Of a DNA stretch of 64,000 bases, positions 46,405-58,627 are shown in pieces. A model generated the notes under the pieces. It was given only the letters and a program-made list of their open reading frames with translations, was not told the origin of the DNA and did not search any database. The stretch is from Leptasterias polaris (taxonomy: Eukaryota; Echinodermata; Asteroidea; Forcipulatida; Asteriidae): NCBI GenBank assembly GCA_037783415.1, contig JAZGTN010000196.1:310001-374000 (forward strand), read 5' to 3'. Numbering within the stretch: position 1 is the stretch's first letter; every line of letters begins with the position of its first letter. Both the position numbers and the translations under genes were made by a program.

Positions 46405-47190
46405 ATGATATACTTGAGCCAGAACTTGAGCACTGGTACCTGATGAGCACTGGTGCTGACTGGCACTCACCATACTGTGCTGTAATGTCTTCCTCAGCAA
46501 TGCAACTGGAGGCCTGCATCAGAGACATCAACACGTGGATGGACTCACATGGGTTCAAAGCAACCACTTAACAAAGGTCGATTCAAAGGAATTTCAAGTT
46601 TGTGTGGGCAGCATCAGTATCCATCAGTCGTCTGCCAAATCTCAAAACCTTGGCTTCATCTTTGACAATAATATGTCCTCCCATCATCATATCTGTCATG
46701 TGTCTATATCAATTAAAAATCAACTGCACAACCTTGTTTTTTTCTCGCAAATACTTAAGTCAGAAGGCTACTGAAAAGATATTCTACGCCCTCATCTCTT
46801 CACGCCTTGATATCTTCAACTCACTTTTTGTAGGCCTTCCGCAGCAACAACTAAATAAACTGCACTGTCTCCAAAATTCTGCTGCCAGACTTTTAACTCT
46901 AACAAAAAAAAAATAGCCACACAACACCTGTTCTTGAATCCCTCCATTGGCTGCCTGTTGCAATGCATTACCTTCAAAGTTCTGTTGCTGGTCTATTACG
47001 CAATTCATGGCTCCTCACCAGTCTATATGCAGAATTCAATACAAGCATAGAAGCCCAAAGCACTGGCTACTTTTCAACGACAGAGGGTGCTATTAAATAT
47101 TGCTAGGACAGCTGTGGCCTCCATGCAGACTAAGGTCATCAGACTTCCCCCTTTTTCAAGTTCTCAGATCCCTACGCTCTTGGGGAGACT
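46405..47190 (+). pseudogene. Degenerate CR1/L2-like LINE reverse-transcriptase end
   Basis: The reading jumps frames but keeps the family order: CIRDINTWM (end of the reverse transcriptase), then ISIHQSSAKSQNLGFIFDNN with HICHVS, then SRLDIFNSLFVGLPQQQLNK, LHCLQNSAARLLTLT and SLHWLP. In CR1/L2-like elements the equivalent is SRLDYCNSLL-x-GLP followed by LQ-x-VQN-x-AAR. Several frameshifts make it inactive. It is a different and older lineage copy from the one at 30196. Confidence 0.8.
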
Positions 47191-47194
47191 CTAC

Positions 47195-47900
47195 TTGCAT
47201 CTCTACTTGATTACCAGCACTTAACGTCACTCGAGAACCAGTACATGAGCACCTGTATTTTAGCACTGGTACTTGACTTCCAATATTTACCGGCACTTAA
47301 TTGAGACCCAGTACATGAAAACCTGTATTTGATGAGCACTGGTACTTGATTTACCAGTACTTACCGACACTTGAGAACCACATGAGCACCTGTATTTTAA
47401 CACTGGTACTTGATAACCAGTATTTACCGGCACTTAATTGAGACCCAGTACATGAAAACCTGTATTTGAGCACTGGTACTTGATTACCAGTATTTACCGG
47501 CACTTGAGAACCAGTACATGAGTACCTGTATTTGAGCTCTGGTACTTGATAACAAAAACTTACCACCACTTGAAAACCAGTACATGAGCACCTTTATTTG
47601 AGCACTGGTACTTGATTACCAGTATTTACCAGCACTTGAGAACCAGTACATGAGCACCTGTATTTGAGCACCGGTAAATGTATTTGATTACCAGTCACTC
47701 GAGAACTTTGAACACCGGTACTTTAGCACTGGTACTCAAGTACCCTTACGTGTACATGAGCACCGGTACTTGATTACCAGTAGTCTGTATTCGAGCACTG
47801 GTTCTTGAATACCAGCTTACCGGCATTTGAGCACCGGTATTCGAGCATCGGTAGAGCACTGGTGCTTACTGGCACTTGAAAACCACCACTTGAGTATCTG
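47195..47900. repeat. Degenerate minisatellite, about 66-bp unit
   Basis: Recurring words AACCAGTACATGAGCACCTG, TATTTGAGCACTGGTACTTG and ATTACCAGTATTTACCGGCA with variable deletions, in roughly ten partial units. A short stretch of the same vocabulary occurs at 46410-46470, before the LINE remnant, so the LINE sits within or beside the array. Confidence 0.85.
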
Positions 47901-47904
47901 TGGT

Positions 47905-48380
47905 TTTGGTCTTCAAGTAGGAATAGATGTAATTTGGTGTAAAATAAAAAATTTAAAATTATGTATGAAACACTAAATGCATAGTTTTTAACTCTTGCTC
48001 GTACAAGAGTACCATGTGAAAAGAATTCTTGGGCACCGGTAGATTCTTCTCGAGCTGTGAGATTTCTTTTGAAGTTTAGACTAGCTTGCTGTAGTTGTCT
48101 TCAGATTGCAAACCAATCTCTTAATTATAGCTTCAAAACAACAATTTGTATATTATTGGCTCAATGGATCATAATTTGTATTGTAACATCTATCAAAAAT
48201 TGGTGCATCAAACAGAAAGCTTAACATTTACCTTGCATTTATGATTTTATGTTTCATTGCAATCCCACTATCTACAGTGTAGAAAACAATTTGATGTAAT
48301 AACAACTTATGGACACTGAAACTGCTTGTGCCTACTGAATGATAACTCTTTTATTACTTAATATTTTTGCTCTTTCATAA
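47905..48380. other. Intron-like sequence before the TRIM coding exon
   Basis: AT-rich, ending in a pyrimidine-rich tract and TTATTTCCAG. No element recognised. Confidence 0.5.
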
Positions 48381-48396
48381 TTATTTCCAGATCAAA

Positions 48397-51300
48397 ATGG
48401 CATCTTCTAAACCAGCACAGGTTTCAGCTTTGGAGAAAATAAGAAAGGATTATCTGGAGTGCAGTATTTGCCAAGAGGAGTACACAGAACCCAAACTACT
48501 GGACTGTCTTCACAGCTTCTGTAAACACTGTTTACTTGAATACCACACTACCAACTATAAAGATGCTAAGATGCTTATTTGTCCTCTGTGTCGAAAGGAG
48601 ACACAACTTCCTGAGACAGGTGTTCAAGATTTCAAGACAAACTTCATTTTAACTGGTCTGGCACTTCAAATTGAGCAGGTCAGTTCTCTTGAAAACAGCA
48701 AGATGATCTGTAATTTATGTGAGGAAAAGAACAAGGCCACACATTTCTGTTATGACTGCCCCTTGTTCATTTGTGCAAACTGTTACAAAATGCACAAGAA
48801 AATTCCTTCATTATCAAACCACACAGTAGCTACTTTGAAAGACATTAGTGATGGGAAGATTGCAAGGAAAGAGAGAAAACAGAAACGTCATCCAGAATGC
48901 CAAACTCATGAAGGTGAAGTCATGTGGTTCTATTGTACAACATGTGATGTGATGATTTGCCAAGCTTGCACTGTCATAGATCACTGTAAACCACAACATG
49001 AGTATATTGACTGCAACCAAGCCTCATCCACATATAAACAGTCATTGGATCAACTCATTACTCCCCTTGTAGAAATCTTGAAGAGCCTTGAACAATCTCA
49101 AGAAACTGTCTCAACAATGAAAGACAACCTGGACACTGCAGTTGAGAGAACCATGGCTGCGGTGAGGTACAAAGCTGATGAGATCAGGGCTAAGGTAACA
49201 GCTCAAGAGAGTCACATCATGGATGAAATAAAAACCATCCACAAAGATCGTAGCAAAAAATTGGAGGAATTTGACCAAACAGTGGGATTAAACTCACAGC
49301 AAAATACAGCATTCACTGCAGACTGCCAAAGATGTCAGCAACAATTCATCAGCTCCTGACTTCCTTGCACTCTATCCTACAATCAGTAAGGCCTTGACAT
49401 TACTCAGAGATCAAAATCAACCCAAGATAGATTCTACTCTTTCCCATCTGAGATTCAATCCAGGGGTTTGTGATATCTCCCTGGGTACTCTGATTATGAA
49501 GGAGCCAAGGTGGGAGCTTGGTTTGGAGTATGATGAAGGAATCAGTTTGGCTTTGGATATTGATGCCTCTGTACCTGGGGATGAGATGGCAGTGGCAGAC
49601 TACCGTAGTAGGAGAGTGTCAACCTACAACACTCGGGGACGCCTGAAGAAAACTATCAAAATATCGACATGTAAGTTCCTTTTAAATTCTTGTAATGTTG
49701 TGTTAATCTCAGTTCAAACAGTGAAAACATGTGCACTTGATTGGTTATCAGGATGACAGTCAAAGAGTATTCCAGGACAATGAGAAGTTATTCCTTTCCT
49801 ACAGTGAGGGAGCTGATTGGTTGTAATGCCCCCTTGGTCATTGTCAGAATTAACATGCTGACAATTTGTTTTCTTCAAAGGTTTAAAGGTTTTGTTTTTC
49901 CAACAATGTTTATCCAAGTGTTTTACATGTCCAGGGTAAATTTCAGCATATTTGTTTGCTTATTTGTTAACCAAGTCTTATACATTGGTTTCATCTGCCA
50001 ATGACAGTTGACATACTGATCTTATACACAAAGGATGCTGGCAGAGTTTTGTCTTGCCCCCATCTAACCAAATCACTGACCCCTGTTGATTGACACCCCC
50101 TCTAGGACATGTAGAATGCCAGCCTGACCAGTATGTGCAATGTGCCTTATAAAATTGAAATAATAAAGCGTGCTGATGACAATGGCCCTCACTGCAGGAT
50201 TAAAATGATGCTCACAAATCAGATCATGTTTGTGACAAATAAAAGGATTAAGGATGCTGGTAGAGTTCTGGCTTGCCCCCATCTAACCAAATCACTGACC
50301 TCTAAGGATTTAAACACCCTCTAGGACATGTGTCATGCCATCTTAGGATATCATGGCATATGAGCTGACCAGTTTTGTACAATGTGGCTTAAACAATTGA
50401 AATAATAAAGTGTGCAAGCATGTGCTGACAACGGCCCCACTGCAGGGTTAAAATGATGTTCACAAATCAGATCATAATTGTGGGTGGAAAAGTTTACAGG
50501 TAGTCGAAGTGCATATCATGAAGGAAAATGCTTATGTGACTAATTGCAGGCTGGGGCTATTTTTAACATAATTTTTACTTGATCATTGGATCGACTCGAT
50601 CTACTGTCAGTCTGAATATTTACATTCTTCTATTCAACACCACCAACAAAGAAGTTTGTATTTCTAAATGAACAAATAATAGCAATTAATGCTATTTAGG
50701 TAGAAACTTACAATAAGAGTTAAAAAGAATAAACTCAAAACCTAGTTCTCTTGATAGTAGTCACTTTGCTGATATTAACAGATTGTTGTTAGTGTTCTAC
50801 TGTATGTCATAGTTACATTTAGGTGCTATGTGAATATTAGCAAAGTAAAAAGGACTTTACAACATAGGAACAAATTTAATTAAATAATCGCTATATGCAT
50901 ATTAAATAGGTTTTAACATCTTTTGTAAATGAATGATCACTGAGTCATATCCATTTGTTCATTTGTTTTCCAGACCCTTGGGCTGTTGCTGCATTCCAGA
51001 ATCAGTTTGTGGTTGTAGATAAAACCAACTCTGTCAAGATGTACAATAGGAATGGCAATAAGATATTTGAATTCCACACAGTGCCTCATAGTGAAGTGGA
51101 CAAGACAGCAGTAGACCTCCCCAGTGTAGCAGTCATGAAGGATACAATCATTGTGGGGGATGTGAAGAGGTCAGTTATAACTAAACACAGCTTCATTGAT
51201 GGTTCACTTATTGACACTGTTTCAGTTCAGACAAAACCTCACTACTTGGCCATTGACAGCAAGGACAGAGTTATCATCAGTGGTGGGGAGCAACAACAAG

Positions 51301-51587
51301 TAGACATTGTTGATGACAATGGTGCTGCACTAATCACCATCAAACCACTCATTGATGGTCAGCAAGTTGGATACTGCAGAGGTGTATGCTGTGACAGCTC
51401 AGCTATCTACATTGCAGTGTGCAATGGGTACAACACTGGTGTTATACATCAGTATGACACTAAGGGTAGATTGATAAGATGTATTGCTCAGGGTCTGTAC
51501 AACCCATGTGGAATCTCATTGACATCAGATGGTCAGCAGCTTGCAGTGGCAGACCACAAATCAGTGAAGATTTATAACAAGGTGTAA
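48397..51587 (+). CDS. TRIM-NHL-type RING/two B-box protein, two coding exons, one frameshift
   Basis: Coding exon 1 is 48397-49670 and exon 2 is 50974-51587, joined across a 1303-bp GT-AG intron (donor ACAT|GTAAGT, acceptor TTTGTTTTCCAG|ACCC) with the frame kept. The RING is at residues 22-65 (C22, C25, C37, H39, C42, C45, C62, C65). B-box 1 spans about 105-142, B-box 2 about 168-201 (C168, H171, C180, C183, C188, C191, H196, H201), and a coiled coil about 205-300. The propeller includes DEMAVADYRSRRVSTYN at the end of exon 1, and exon 2 holds most blades. The frame of RING to coiled coil stops at 49357-49359, while the conserved continuation (LQTAKDVSNNSSAPDFLALY) lies one base out of phase, so a shift occurs between 49292 and about 49340. 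The expected length is about 628 residues. ATG 48397 is preferred to 48367 because the acceptor lies between them. It is a probable E3 ligase, and either a recent pseudogene or an assembly error. Confidence 0.85.
50030..50485 (+). repeat. Tandem duplication inside the TRIM intron
   Basis: Two copies of about 205-230 bp with CTTGCCCCCATCTAACCAAA, CTCTAGGACATGT, AATTGAAATAATAAAG and CACTGCAGG-TTAAAATGATG in order. The second has an insertion around TCATGCCATCTTAGG. Confidence 0.85.
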
Positions 51588-51589
51588 TG

Positions 51590-52915
51590 TAATCTAATTA
51601 TGATGATACTGGTAAGAGAAACAAGTGTTACAAGTACATGTACTTAAACATAAAATGACTTTGATGTGTCAATACAGCTCAATGGAATTATATCCAACAA
51701 TGAAAAAGATGTGTGTTATTGACTTTTTCATTCAAACAATAATTTAAATACTTTATATTAAAAACTCACATTTAGTTCAAGTGACCAATATCAGTAGAAC
51801 ACCCAACACAATTTTAATTTTTTTTTAACTCTTCCTTAATTTTAGTGTTTAATTTAATTTACTTGAAACCACCCAGCATTGTTTGGGTATGTGAATGGAC
51901 ATGTAGGCTTTCACTAAAATGTAGATTTTTTTAAATCACCTTCAAATTTTGAGGGCCTTGTCCCTCAAGTAATTAAATTCTTTTCAGTATAAGCCTGCAT
52001 GTGCATTCCCAAGTTGAAAGATATTTCGATGGTGTGAGGTTCTTAAAAATGTACAGCCTCTGAAAAAACTGCTTACATATGTATGTGACTAGAAAAGTGG
52101 TCCCTTCATTGTTTTTCCTGTCTGATTCCAGATTGACAATGTATACTTTAATGATTTGTAAAATTAATAACATGCTCTACTAGTTTAGCAGTAATTGCTT
52201 TGTAAACACCATGGTTGAAATGTAAAAGGAAAACAATTTTGCTTTGTTAATCAGGGAGTAAAAGAGAGATGACAAGGTCTTAACCAGGTGTTTAAAACCC
52301 ACAGGAGCCTGGCCATGTGATAAAAGACCAAGCAGAAGGCAAGGTCCTTCATCACATGAGACACGACCCTGCAAGGTTTTAAATGGCTGGTTAGACCCAG
52401 TCACTATTCTTTTATTCCCATTCATAAAAACACTTTTTGTTAAACACCTAATAAGGTTTAAAAAGTTGCAAAAAAAAAAATTCTGTACATTTTCAATTTT
52501 CAAATTCCAAGCGATGCACAATGGTTTTGCTTATGCACACGTACAAATAGATTTTAGATTCAGTACCAATATGTTTCATGGTTCGATTGCACCTACGTAC
52601 TTCTCACTGTGTTTATATCACACATTTAAACATGGCCAAGTGATCTCCTCTCAACCAATCAGAATGGATAAACAGTCCTAGGTATTTATGAATAGTTAAT
52701 GTACGTCTTTTTTTATTTTATTAAAAACAATTGCGGATGAGCAAAGAGAGGAGCATGAAAAGGTAATTTCTGGTACAAATTTTGAATTGATTAACATAAA
52801 CTTTGTGCCAGACATCAACTGTAAAATACATCCTGATTTATTTTTAACCTGTCGCTAGCGAGTCTTGGGTATTTTTTGACTAATAAAAGTACACTAGTTA
52901 TTCTGTGTATTACCA
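51590..52915. other. Downstream flank of the TRIM gene
   Basis: Expected to contain the 3' UTR. No clear canonical poly(A) signal close to the stop was picked, and no other gene is supported. Confidence 0.4.
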
Positions 52916-52919
52916 TGGA

Positions 52920-53990
52920 GGTAGGAATAGACATCACCAGATTGGAGCTCCACCAACGAAGTTTCAAATCCTACTTGGAACTGTACAGTGTAGTTGTTAC
53001 CAACATACTGACATTGTAATATAAAAATGAATTAACATGGAGTTCTCCCAACTTCCCTGGTAAGCTGGATGGCTTTATACTAAGCACTCTAAATACTCCT
53101 GGGTGAGCCTGAATCTGGGTTAGATTGATCCAAACATGGGTCAGGTCTAATTGGATCTAGATTAACATGGAGTTCCCCCAACTTCCCTGGTAAGCTGGAT
53201 GGCTTTATACTAAATACTCCTGGGTGAGCCTGAATCTGGGTCAGATTGATCCAAACATGGGTCAGGTCTAATTGGATCTAGATTAACATGGAGTTCCCCC
53301 AACTTCCTTGATAAGCTGGATGGCTTTATACTAAGCACTCTAAATACTCCTGGGTGAGCCTGAATCTGGGTCAGATTGATTCAAACATGGGTCAGGTCTA
53401 ATTGGATCTAGAATCAGGGTCAGTTCTGAGTCAAGAGTTCTTAGAGTCAGGGCAACTGTGTAGTAGGTTTCCTCTTGTAGATACAATTAATAGTCTGATC
53501 ATGGGGTGGAAAAGGTTCACCCTGAAATATTGGATTTTCTTTCAAGTAACACAATTGTTTGAAAAATTTATCAAATAAGCACATAGGTACTAATTAAAAA
53601 TGTCCTTTGTCTTCATTTGACATTTCAACTTGTTCTTAGTTCTCCCAAACAGGATGTGCCTTCTGAGCAAATGTGAAGTTATGATCAATTGATAGTACTG
53701 CATGTGAGTTTGCTATTGATCTCAAGTGGGAGCAACTTTCAATTTTATGACAAAACAATGAGTGAATGTTTCTGTTATTAGTCTATATACAAAAAGCTCA
53801 AATGGAAATGATTTTTTGTCCGCACGATTCTCAAGCAAGTTCTTTTTTAGTGCTCTAGTTATGTCATTTCCTTTGTTGTATGAAATTATCTAATGTGGAA
53901 GTAAAAGCAATTTTATTCTTTGTGTGTTAATAGAATATTGAATTCACTACAGCAAAGCTTCCAAATTGAACATCTTGTTTCATCTTGCAG
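52920..53990 (+). repeat. About 1 kb duplication, copy 1, with an internal triplication
   Basis: Within it, 53031-53410 has three tandem units of 120-130 bp starting ATTAACATGGAGTTC, each with CCTGGTAAGCTGGATGGC (variant in unit 3), CTCCTGGGTGAGCCTGAATC and GGGTCAGGTCTAATTGGATC. Outer words (TTCAAATCCTACTTGGAA, ACCAACATACTGACA, GCAACTGTGTAGTAGGTTT) recur in the copy at 54000-54800. Confidence 0.85.
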
Positions 53991-53999
53991 GTCCATATT

Positions 54000-54800
54000 T
54001 GAAATGGAGTCGGTGCACCTTCTAATACTTCAATCTGATAATGGGTAACCAGGGAATTCTCTCAACTTCCTGTGTTAGCTGGTTGCCTTTATACTACTAA
54101 GCACTCTAGATACTCCTGGGTCTAAAGTGACCTACACGTACATGATCCTCAAATCTGGGTCAGATTGATTCAAACCTGGATCAAGCCTAATAGAATCTAG
54201 AGTCAGATCAGCTCTGAGTTTCAAATCCAACTTGGAATTGTAGTTTTTTACCAACATACTGACACTACAATCTGAGAAGAAGACAAAATGGAAGTTGGCT
54301 GGATTCAGGGTCAGTTCTGAGTTCTTAGAGTCAGTGCAACTGTGTAGTAGGTTTGCTCTTGTAGACAGAATTAATAGTCTGATCATTGGGTGGAAAAGGT
54401 AGAAACATAAATATTGGTTTCTGATTCAATAAAATCTATTTTTCTAAGAATTTATTAAATATATGATGACACAACTTCATATTGGTCTATATTGTATGTA
54501 TATTGTTGTACTACTTTTTCCTCATTTGACAATTGAACTTGTTATTATTATTGATTATTCCAATTATCTGTAAATGCTTTGATGTTAAGGAACAGGTGTA
54601 CATTGTGATCAAGTCATATTAATACAAACACTTCATACATTATACATGTATATGAGTTTGGTATTGACCTATGAAGGGAGTTAACTTAAATTTCATTGTA
54701 AAATGAGAAATTTCTTTCCTGTAGTAAATAAAAAGTTGTTTTATTACTAATTCTTTCAACTATCTCGATTTGCATTTATGTTTAGGGACAAGTTTACTTT
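54000..54800 (+). repeat. About 1 kb duplication, copy 2, diverged
   Basis: Carries a single version of the unit that is tripled in copy 1, plus CAGTTCTGAGTTCTTAGAGT, AACTGTGTAGTAGGTTT and TTAATAGTCTGATCAT, in the same order. Confidence 0.75.
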
Positions 54801-55429
54801 ATTGCTGTTCGACCTATGTGTATATTAAAAGTCACTTTTACAGGATAACCAAGATTGTTATTATGTAGTTAGAAGTTTAGCACATATAAAAAGTAGTTTA
54901 ATTTGAAGTAAGCTTACGCCCGGTTCAGATAGGCACTCTAGAGTAGCGCCAAACCAAATTATTGAAATAAGTACGTTAAAAGTTTGATGTCTGAAACATT
55001 TAGGAGCAACTGAACTCACTGAAAAGCAAACAGTCAACTGTTGTTGTGAGCCGAACCTAATGTAAATGTCATGATAACCCTTTCAGTACCAACACATATT
55101 GGCTACTTATGCCATGGTGACCAGAGACATTTCCTTGACATGGCTAACTGGTGACCAACACTATTTTAGGAAAATTTGAGGTTACAGCGCCCTCACAAGG
55201 CAGATTGGGGTTAGCCTAGGATAATGCAAGTTGAGCAAGCTATTAAATTACTGTTTCCTTTGTCATATTGCCTTGGACTAAATCATTGCCTTAAACATAT
55301 ATTTGAGGTATGGTATTATGACCACTAAATACACAATTGAGTAGTTTAAATGTTTAAGCTAAACATTTGTCAAGTAGCTGTTCATACCAATCTGCATGAG
55401 ACCTATTTTTGAAACGTTAAATAAACATA

Positions 55430-56770
55430 AGGTTTTAAGATATTACTTTTCAAACAGCATCCCCCCCCCCCCAAACCAGCCCCAAAATATAAAAAAATAT
55501 TGGTTGAGCCTCACCGATACTGGGAGTTGGTGACTATACCCATGTTGATCAATAGGTTAAGGCTGCCATTTAGATTGTTGGCAAATTATGAATCCTCCAA
55601 AAAACAAAAGGTTTTAATAATTTGTTTAGGATGCAACCCCCCCCCCAAAAAAAACCCTCATAGGAAAAGACATTAAATATAAACAAGAGAGTTTGGATTA
55701 CGCACAATATGACTTATAAATAAATGACTGGTAAAATCAAAAGTTAAATTTTTTTCTACATTTAATGACAAAGAAGGAACTGACATAAAAGAACATTAAA
55801 TATTGCCCATTTATAAATGTCCGCCAATAAATAAGGTTTTGGTCCGTATCTCCGTCTATGAGCCTCACATACAAAAATTCTAATTGCCATGGTGGCAAAA
55901 TAACTCATAAAATATATGTTTTACCTATCATTCACCAATATGTAAAGAAAAAACAAACATAAAATATTTCAAAAGTGCTATACTTGTATTTTCTAAGTAC
56001 CATCCTCCCCCCCCCCGCCCCTTTTCTAAGTACCATCCTCCCCCCCCCGCCCCTTTTCTAAGTACCATCCTCCCCCCGCCCCTTTTCTAAGTACCATCCT
56101 CCCCCCCCCCCCCCCCCCCCGCCCCAATGTTGGAAACTTTAATGTATTAAGGATCCAGGAACCCAACAAGACGCACAATAAAATAATTGCATCAGTCGGT
56201 TAAGGCGGCCATTTTAATAATAAAAATGGCCGCCAAACAATTTTGTTTTGGCCCGTAACATAAATATTGCCAGGTTTTCAGGATGCTGGAACCCAATGAG
56301 ACCAAATAAAAACAATGTGGTACAGTTGCTTAAGTCGGCCATTTTGAGTATTTTAAAATTAGTTTCTGAAACCTCAAATAAACATGTTTTAATAAATTCC
56401 TTTTGAAGCACCCCCCAAACCCGCTCATAGGATTGCACATTCAATAAACAGAAGAGAGGAACTGGACAAAAATTACTCCTCAAATAAAATTAACACCTAT
56501 CATGAACCAATATGTAAAGAAGGAACTAACATTACATTTTGCCAAAGTGCTATACTTGTTTTTTCTAAGTACCATCTCCCCCCCCCCCCCCGCCTCAATG
56601 TTGATTGTTGGCAGGCATGCGATTGTGGGATTCAACATTGTAGCGAGGGGGGGGGGGAGTATTCAGAAAGTTTAGAAAATTATTAGTTTGGTGTGGACAT
56701 TCTCCAATAATGGTATAACCGCTTTTACAAATTTTTAACATAATTAACTTAATAGTTGAATTGTTGACCT
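55430..56770. repeat. C-tract-rich internal repeats of the piggyBac element
   Basis: Words AAATAAACATG..GTTTTAATAA, a C tract and CATAGGA recur near 55440, 55610 and 56390. 55985-56125 is a small minisatellite of about 27-33 bp (TTTTCTAAGTACCATCCTC plus a C run and GCCCC), four copies. A perfect 12-bp hairpin GGCGGCCATTTT / AAAATGGCCGCC lies at 56204-56234. Long C runs make this stretch prone to sequencing error. Confidence 0.75.
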
Positions 56771-56773
56771 AAT

Positions 56774-58627
56774 TTATCGCTTGGTGTGGAATTTTTCAAA
56801 GCATGGTATAACACACATTGGCTTGATACACTGCTTACAAATCGTGCGAGTTTGTTTCCGATTAGAGGTGGAACTGCATACAACACAGTCACGTTTCTTC
56901 CCGTCAACAGTCGGACCTGGAAAGTGCTGAGTTGAAAGGGCGTTTGAAGCACTTGACACTTTACGGGCATGGTGAACTGGGTTGTTCTCGAAGTTAGAAA
57001 TAAGTGCCTCTATCACCTTGACCCGAAAATCCAAAGTAGACAAGCTCTTGTTTGTATGGATGCTGTTGTAGACGACATTAGCATTGAGCAAACATATGTC
57101 TAGGATTGTAATAAATACACGTTTCCACCATTTGAATGTTTTGTGGGTATGAGTATAGTACGTGCATAATTGTCCTGCCAGATCCGTGCCCCCCATGTAT
57201 TTATTGTAATCCTCGACTATGCACGGTTTTTTGATATGACGAAATCCTGTTGAAGTTTTCCGGCTCCGAATCTTTTTACTAGTGACACTGCAATCTCCAT
57301 AGTTTGAGAGGAGAGTGACACGTTTTGTGTCCTGCCACATAACGCATAGTTGGCCTGCTTTCTGAAAAATTTTGGGATCTGCACCGCTTTTCATAGGAAA
57401 TTTTTTGGAGTTTGCTACGTCGGGTATCCCTAGGGTGGTATAGCGCACAGTTCCACAAGCTCCGAATCCTAGCTCAGACAACTTGGAGAACAGAGCCGGG
57501 CTAGTAAACCAATTGTCCATGTAGATGCAATGTCCTTTATTTTCGAGTCCCTGCAAAAGGTTCAATACTACGTTGCCTGGTGCCCCTATTTCGGATGGAT
57601 GGTTTGTCTCTAGATCACTTACAGAGGGCTGTCCTTGTGGGCACCTGGGCTGGGATCCTGTGAACAACTCCCAGGCACATGTGTACCCTGTGTCGGATTC
57701 GTTCAATGAGAAAGATTTCAATCCCCATTTTGCGGTTTTTCTTGGCATGTATTGCTTGAAGCTTACCCGTCCTTTGAATTTGACCATCGTCTCGTCCGGT
57801 GAAAGGCTTCGTCCCGGCTGGTACACCCGGAGGAATGATGGTAGTACAATGTTTAACAGTGGCCGTAATTTAGCAAGTTTGTCACGGGGAGAGTCGCCCT
57901 CGACATCTCTGTTATTGGCGAGGTGAAAAAATCTTAGGATTGCAGTAAATCGGTTACGAGCCATGGTTGCTGAGTACAGGGGACTTCGTAGAATTTCAGA
58001 CCTGGACCAATGCATGGAGTAACGAGGCCTTTTGTTGATTCCCATGCAAAGAAGTAGGGCCACGAATGCCATCATTTCAGGTACATCAGTTGGTCTCCAT
58101 GCACACTTATTTTCTGCCCCCGCTCCCAATATTTGTTCAGCATAACGATTAGTCTCTAGTACCATCATCTGCCACACTGCTTCACAAAAGTACAGTTTGA
58201 AGATTTGTATGGGGGAGAACGAACTGAAGTCTTCTGTAGCCCCGGTGTTTGCTGTAAATTTAACAGGCGGTCGCCGTGTGTAACAGTTGGCTTCACGCCA
58301 GCCACACCTGAAATTCGGCTTTTTGGGGGTTTTCTTACCCTTCTTAGAACAGGTTAATGTTGCTGTTGATGTCGAGGCCCTCGGCTCTGTATCCTCACTG
58401 TCTTCTGACGTCTCCGAGTCCTCAAGTGGCGATTCCTCGTCAGATGACATTTCGGAACCACTATCTGCGAAAATTTCTTCCAAAATGTTATCATTTTCTT
58501 CGGCCATGTTGTCAGAATGATCTCTTACTGAAGAATGCGTGGGGGGACGCTTAACGATACCGCTGAAATTTTTAAACCTGCGACGCTTGAGCACACGTGA
58601 CCACCTTGTTACCATGGGGATGGACAA
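56774..58627 (-). CDS. piggyBac transposase (PGBD4-like), apparently intact
   Basis: 617 residues. The N-terminus is acidic and serine-rich (about 41-80). The DDE_Tnp_1_7 core spans about 135-525, with the three catalytic aspartates in their usual settings: D278 in LSPDETMVKFKGR, D371 in IYMDNWFTSPALF, and D482 in NKYMGGTDLAGQ. A C-terminal cysteine-rich finger lies at 581-614 (C581, C584, C597, C600, C605, C609, H614), the part that reads the element's ends in piggyBac. The enzyme cuts and pastes at TTAA. The frame also opens at M5 and M41; M41, just before the acidic tract, is a plausible true start. No stops or frameshifts are seen, so the copy may be recently active. A domesticated host gene is less likely, because matching terminal repeats are still present. 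Confidence 0.93.
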   Translation of the reverse strand: MSIPMVTRWSRVLKRRRFKNFSGIVKRPPTHSSVRDHSDNMAEENDNILEEIFADSGSEMSSDEESPLEDSETSEDSEDTEPRASTSTATLTCSKKGKKTPKKPNFRCGWREANCYTRRPPVKFTANTGATEDFSSFSPIQIFKLYFCEAVWQMMVLETNRYAEQILGAGAENKCAWRPTDVPEMMAFVALLLCMGINKRPRYSMHWSRSEILRSPLYSATMARNRFTAILRFFHLANNRDVEGDSPRDKLAKLRPLLNIVLPSFLRVYQPGRSLSPDETMVKFKGRVSFKQYMPRKTAKWGLKSFSLNESDTGYTCAWELFTGSQPRCPQGQPSVSDLETNHPSEIGAPGNVVLNLLQGLENKGHCIYMDNWFTSPALFSKLSELGFGACGTVRYTTLGIPDVANSKKFPMKSGADPKIFQKAGQLCVMWQDTKRVTLLSNYGDCSVTSKKIRSRKTSTGFRHIKKPCIVEDYNKYMGGTDLAGQLCTYYTHTHKTFKWWKRVFITILDICLLNANVVYNSIHTNKSLSTLDFRVKVIEALISNFENNPVHHARKVSSASNALSTQHFPGPTVDGKKRDCVVCSSTSNRKQTRTICKQCIKPMCVIPCFEKFHTKR

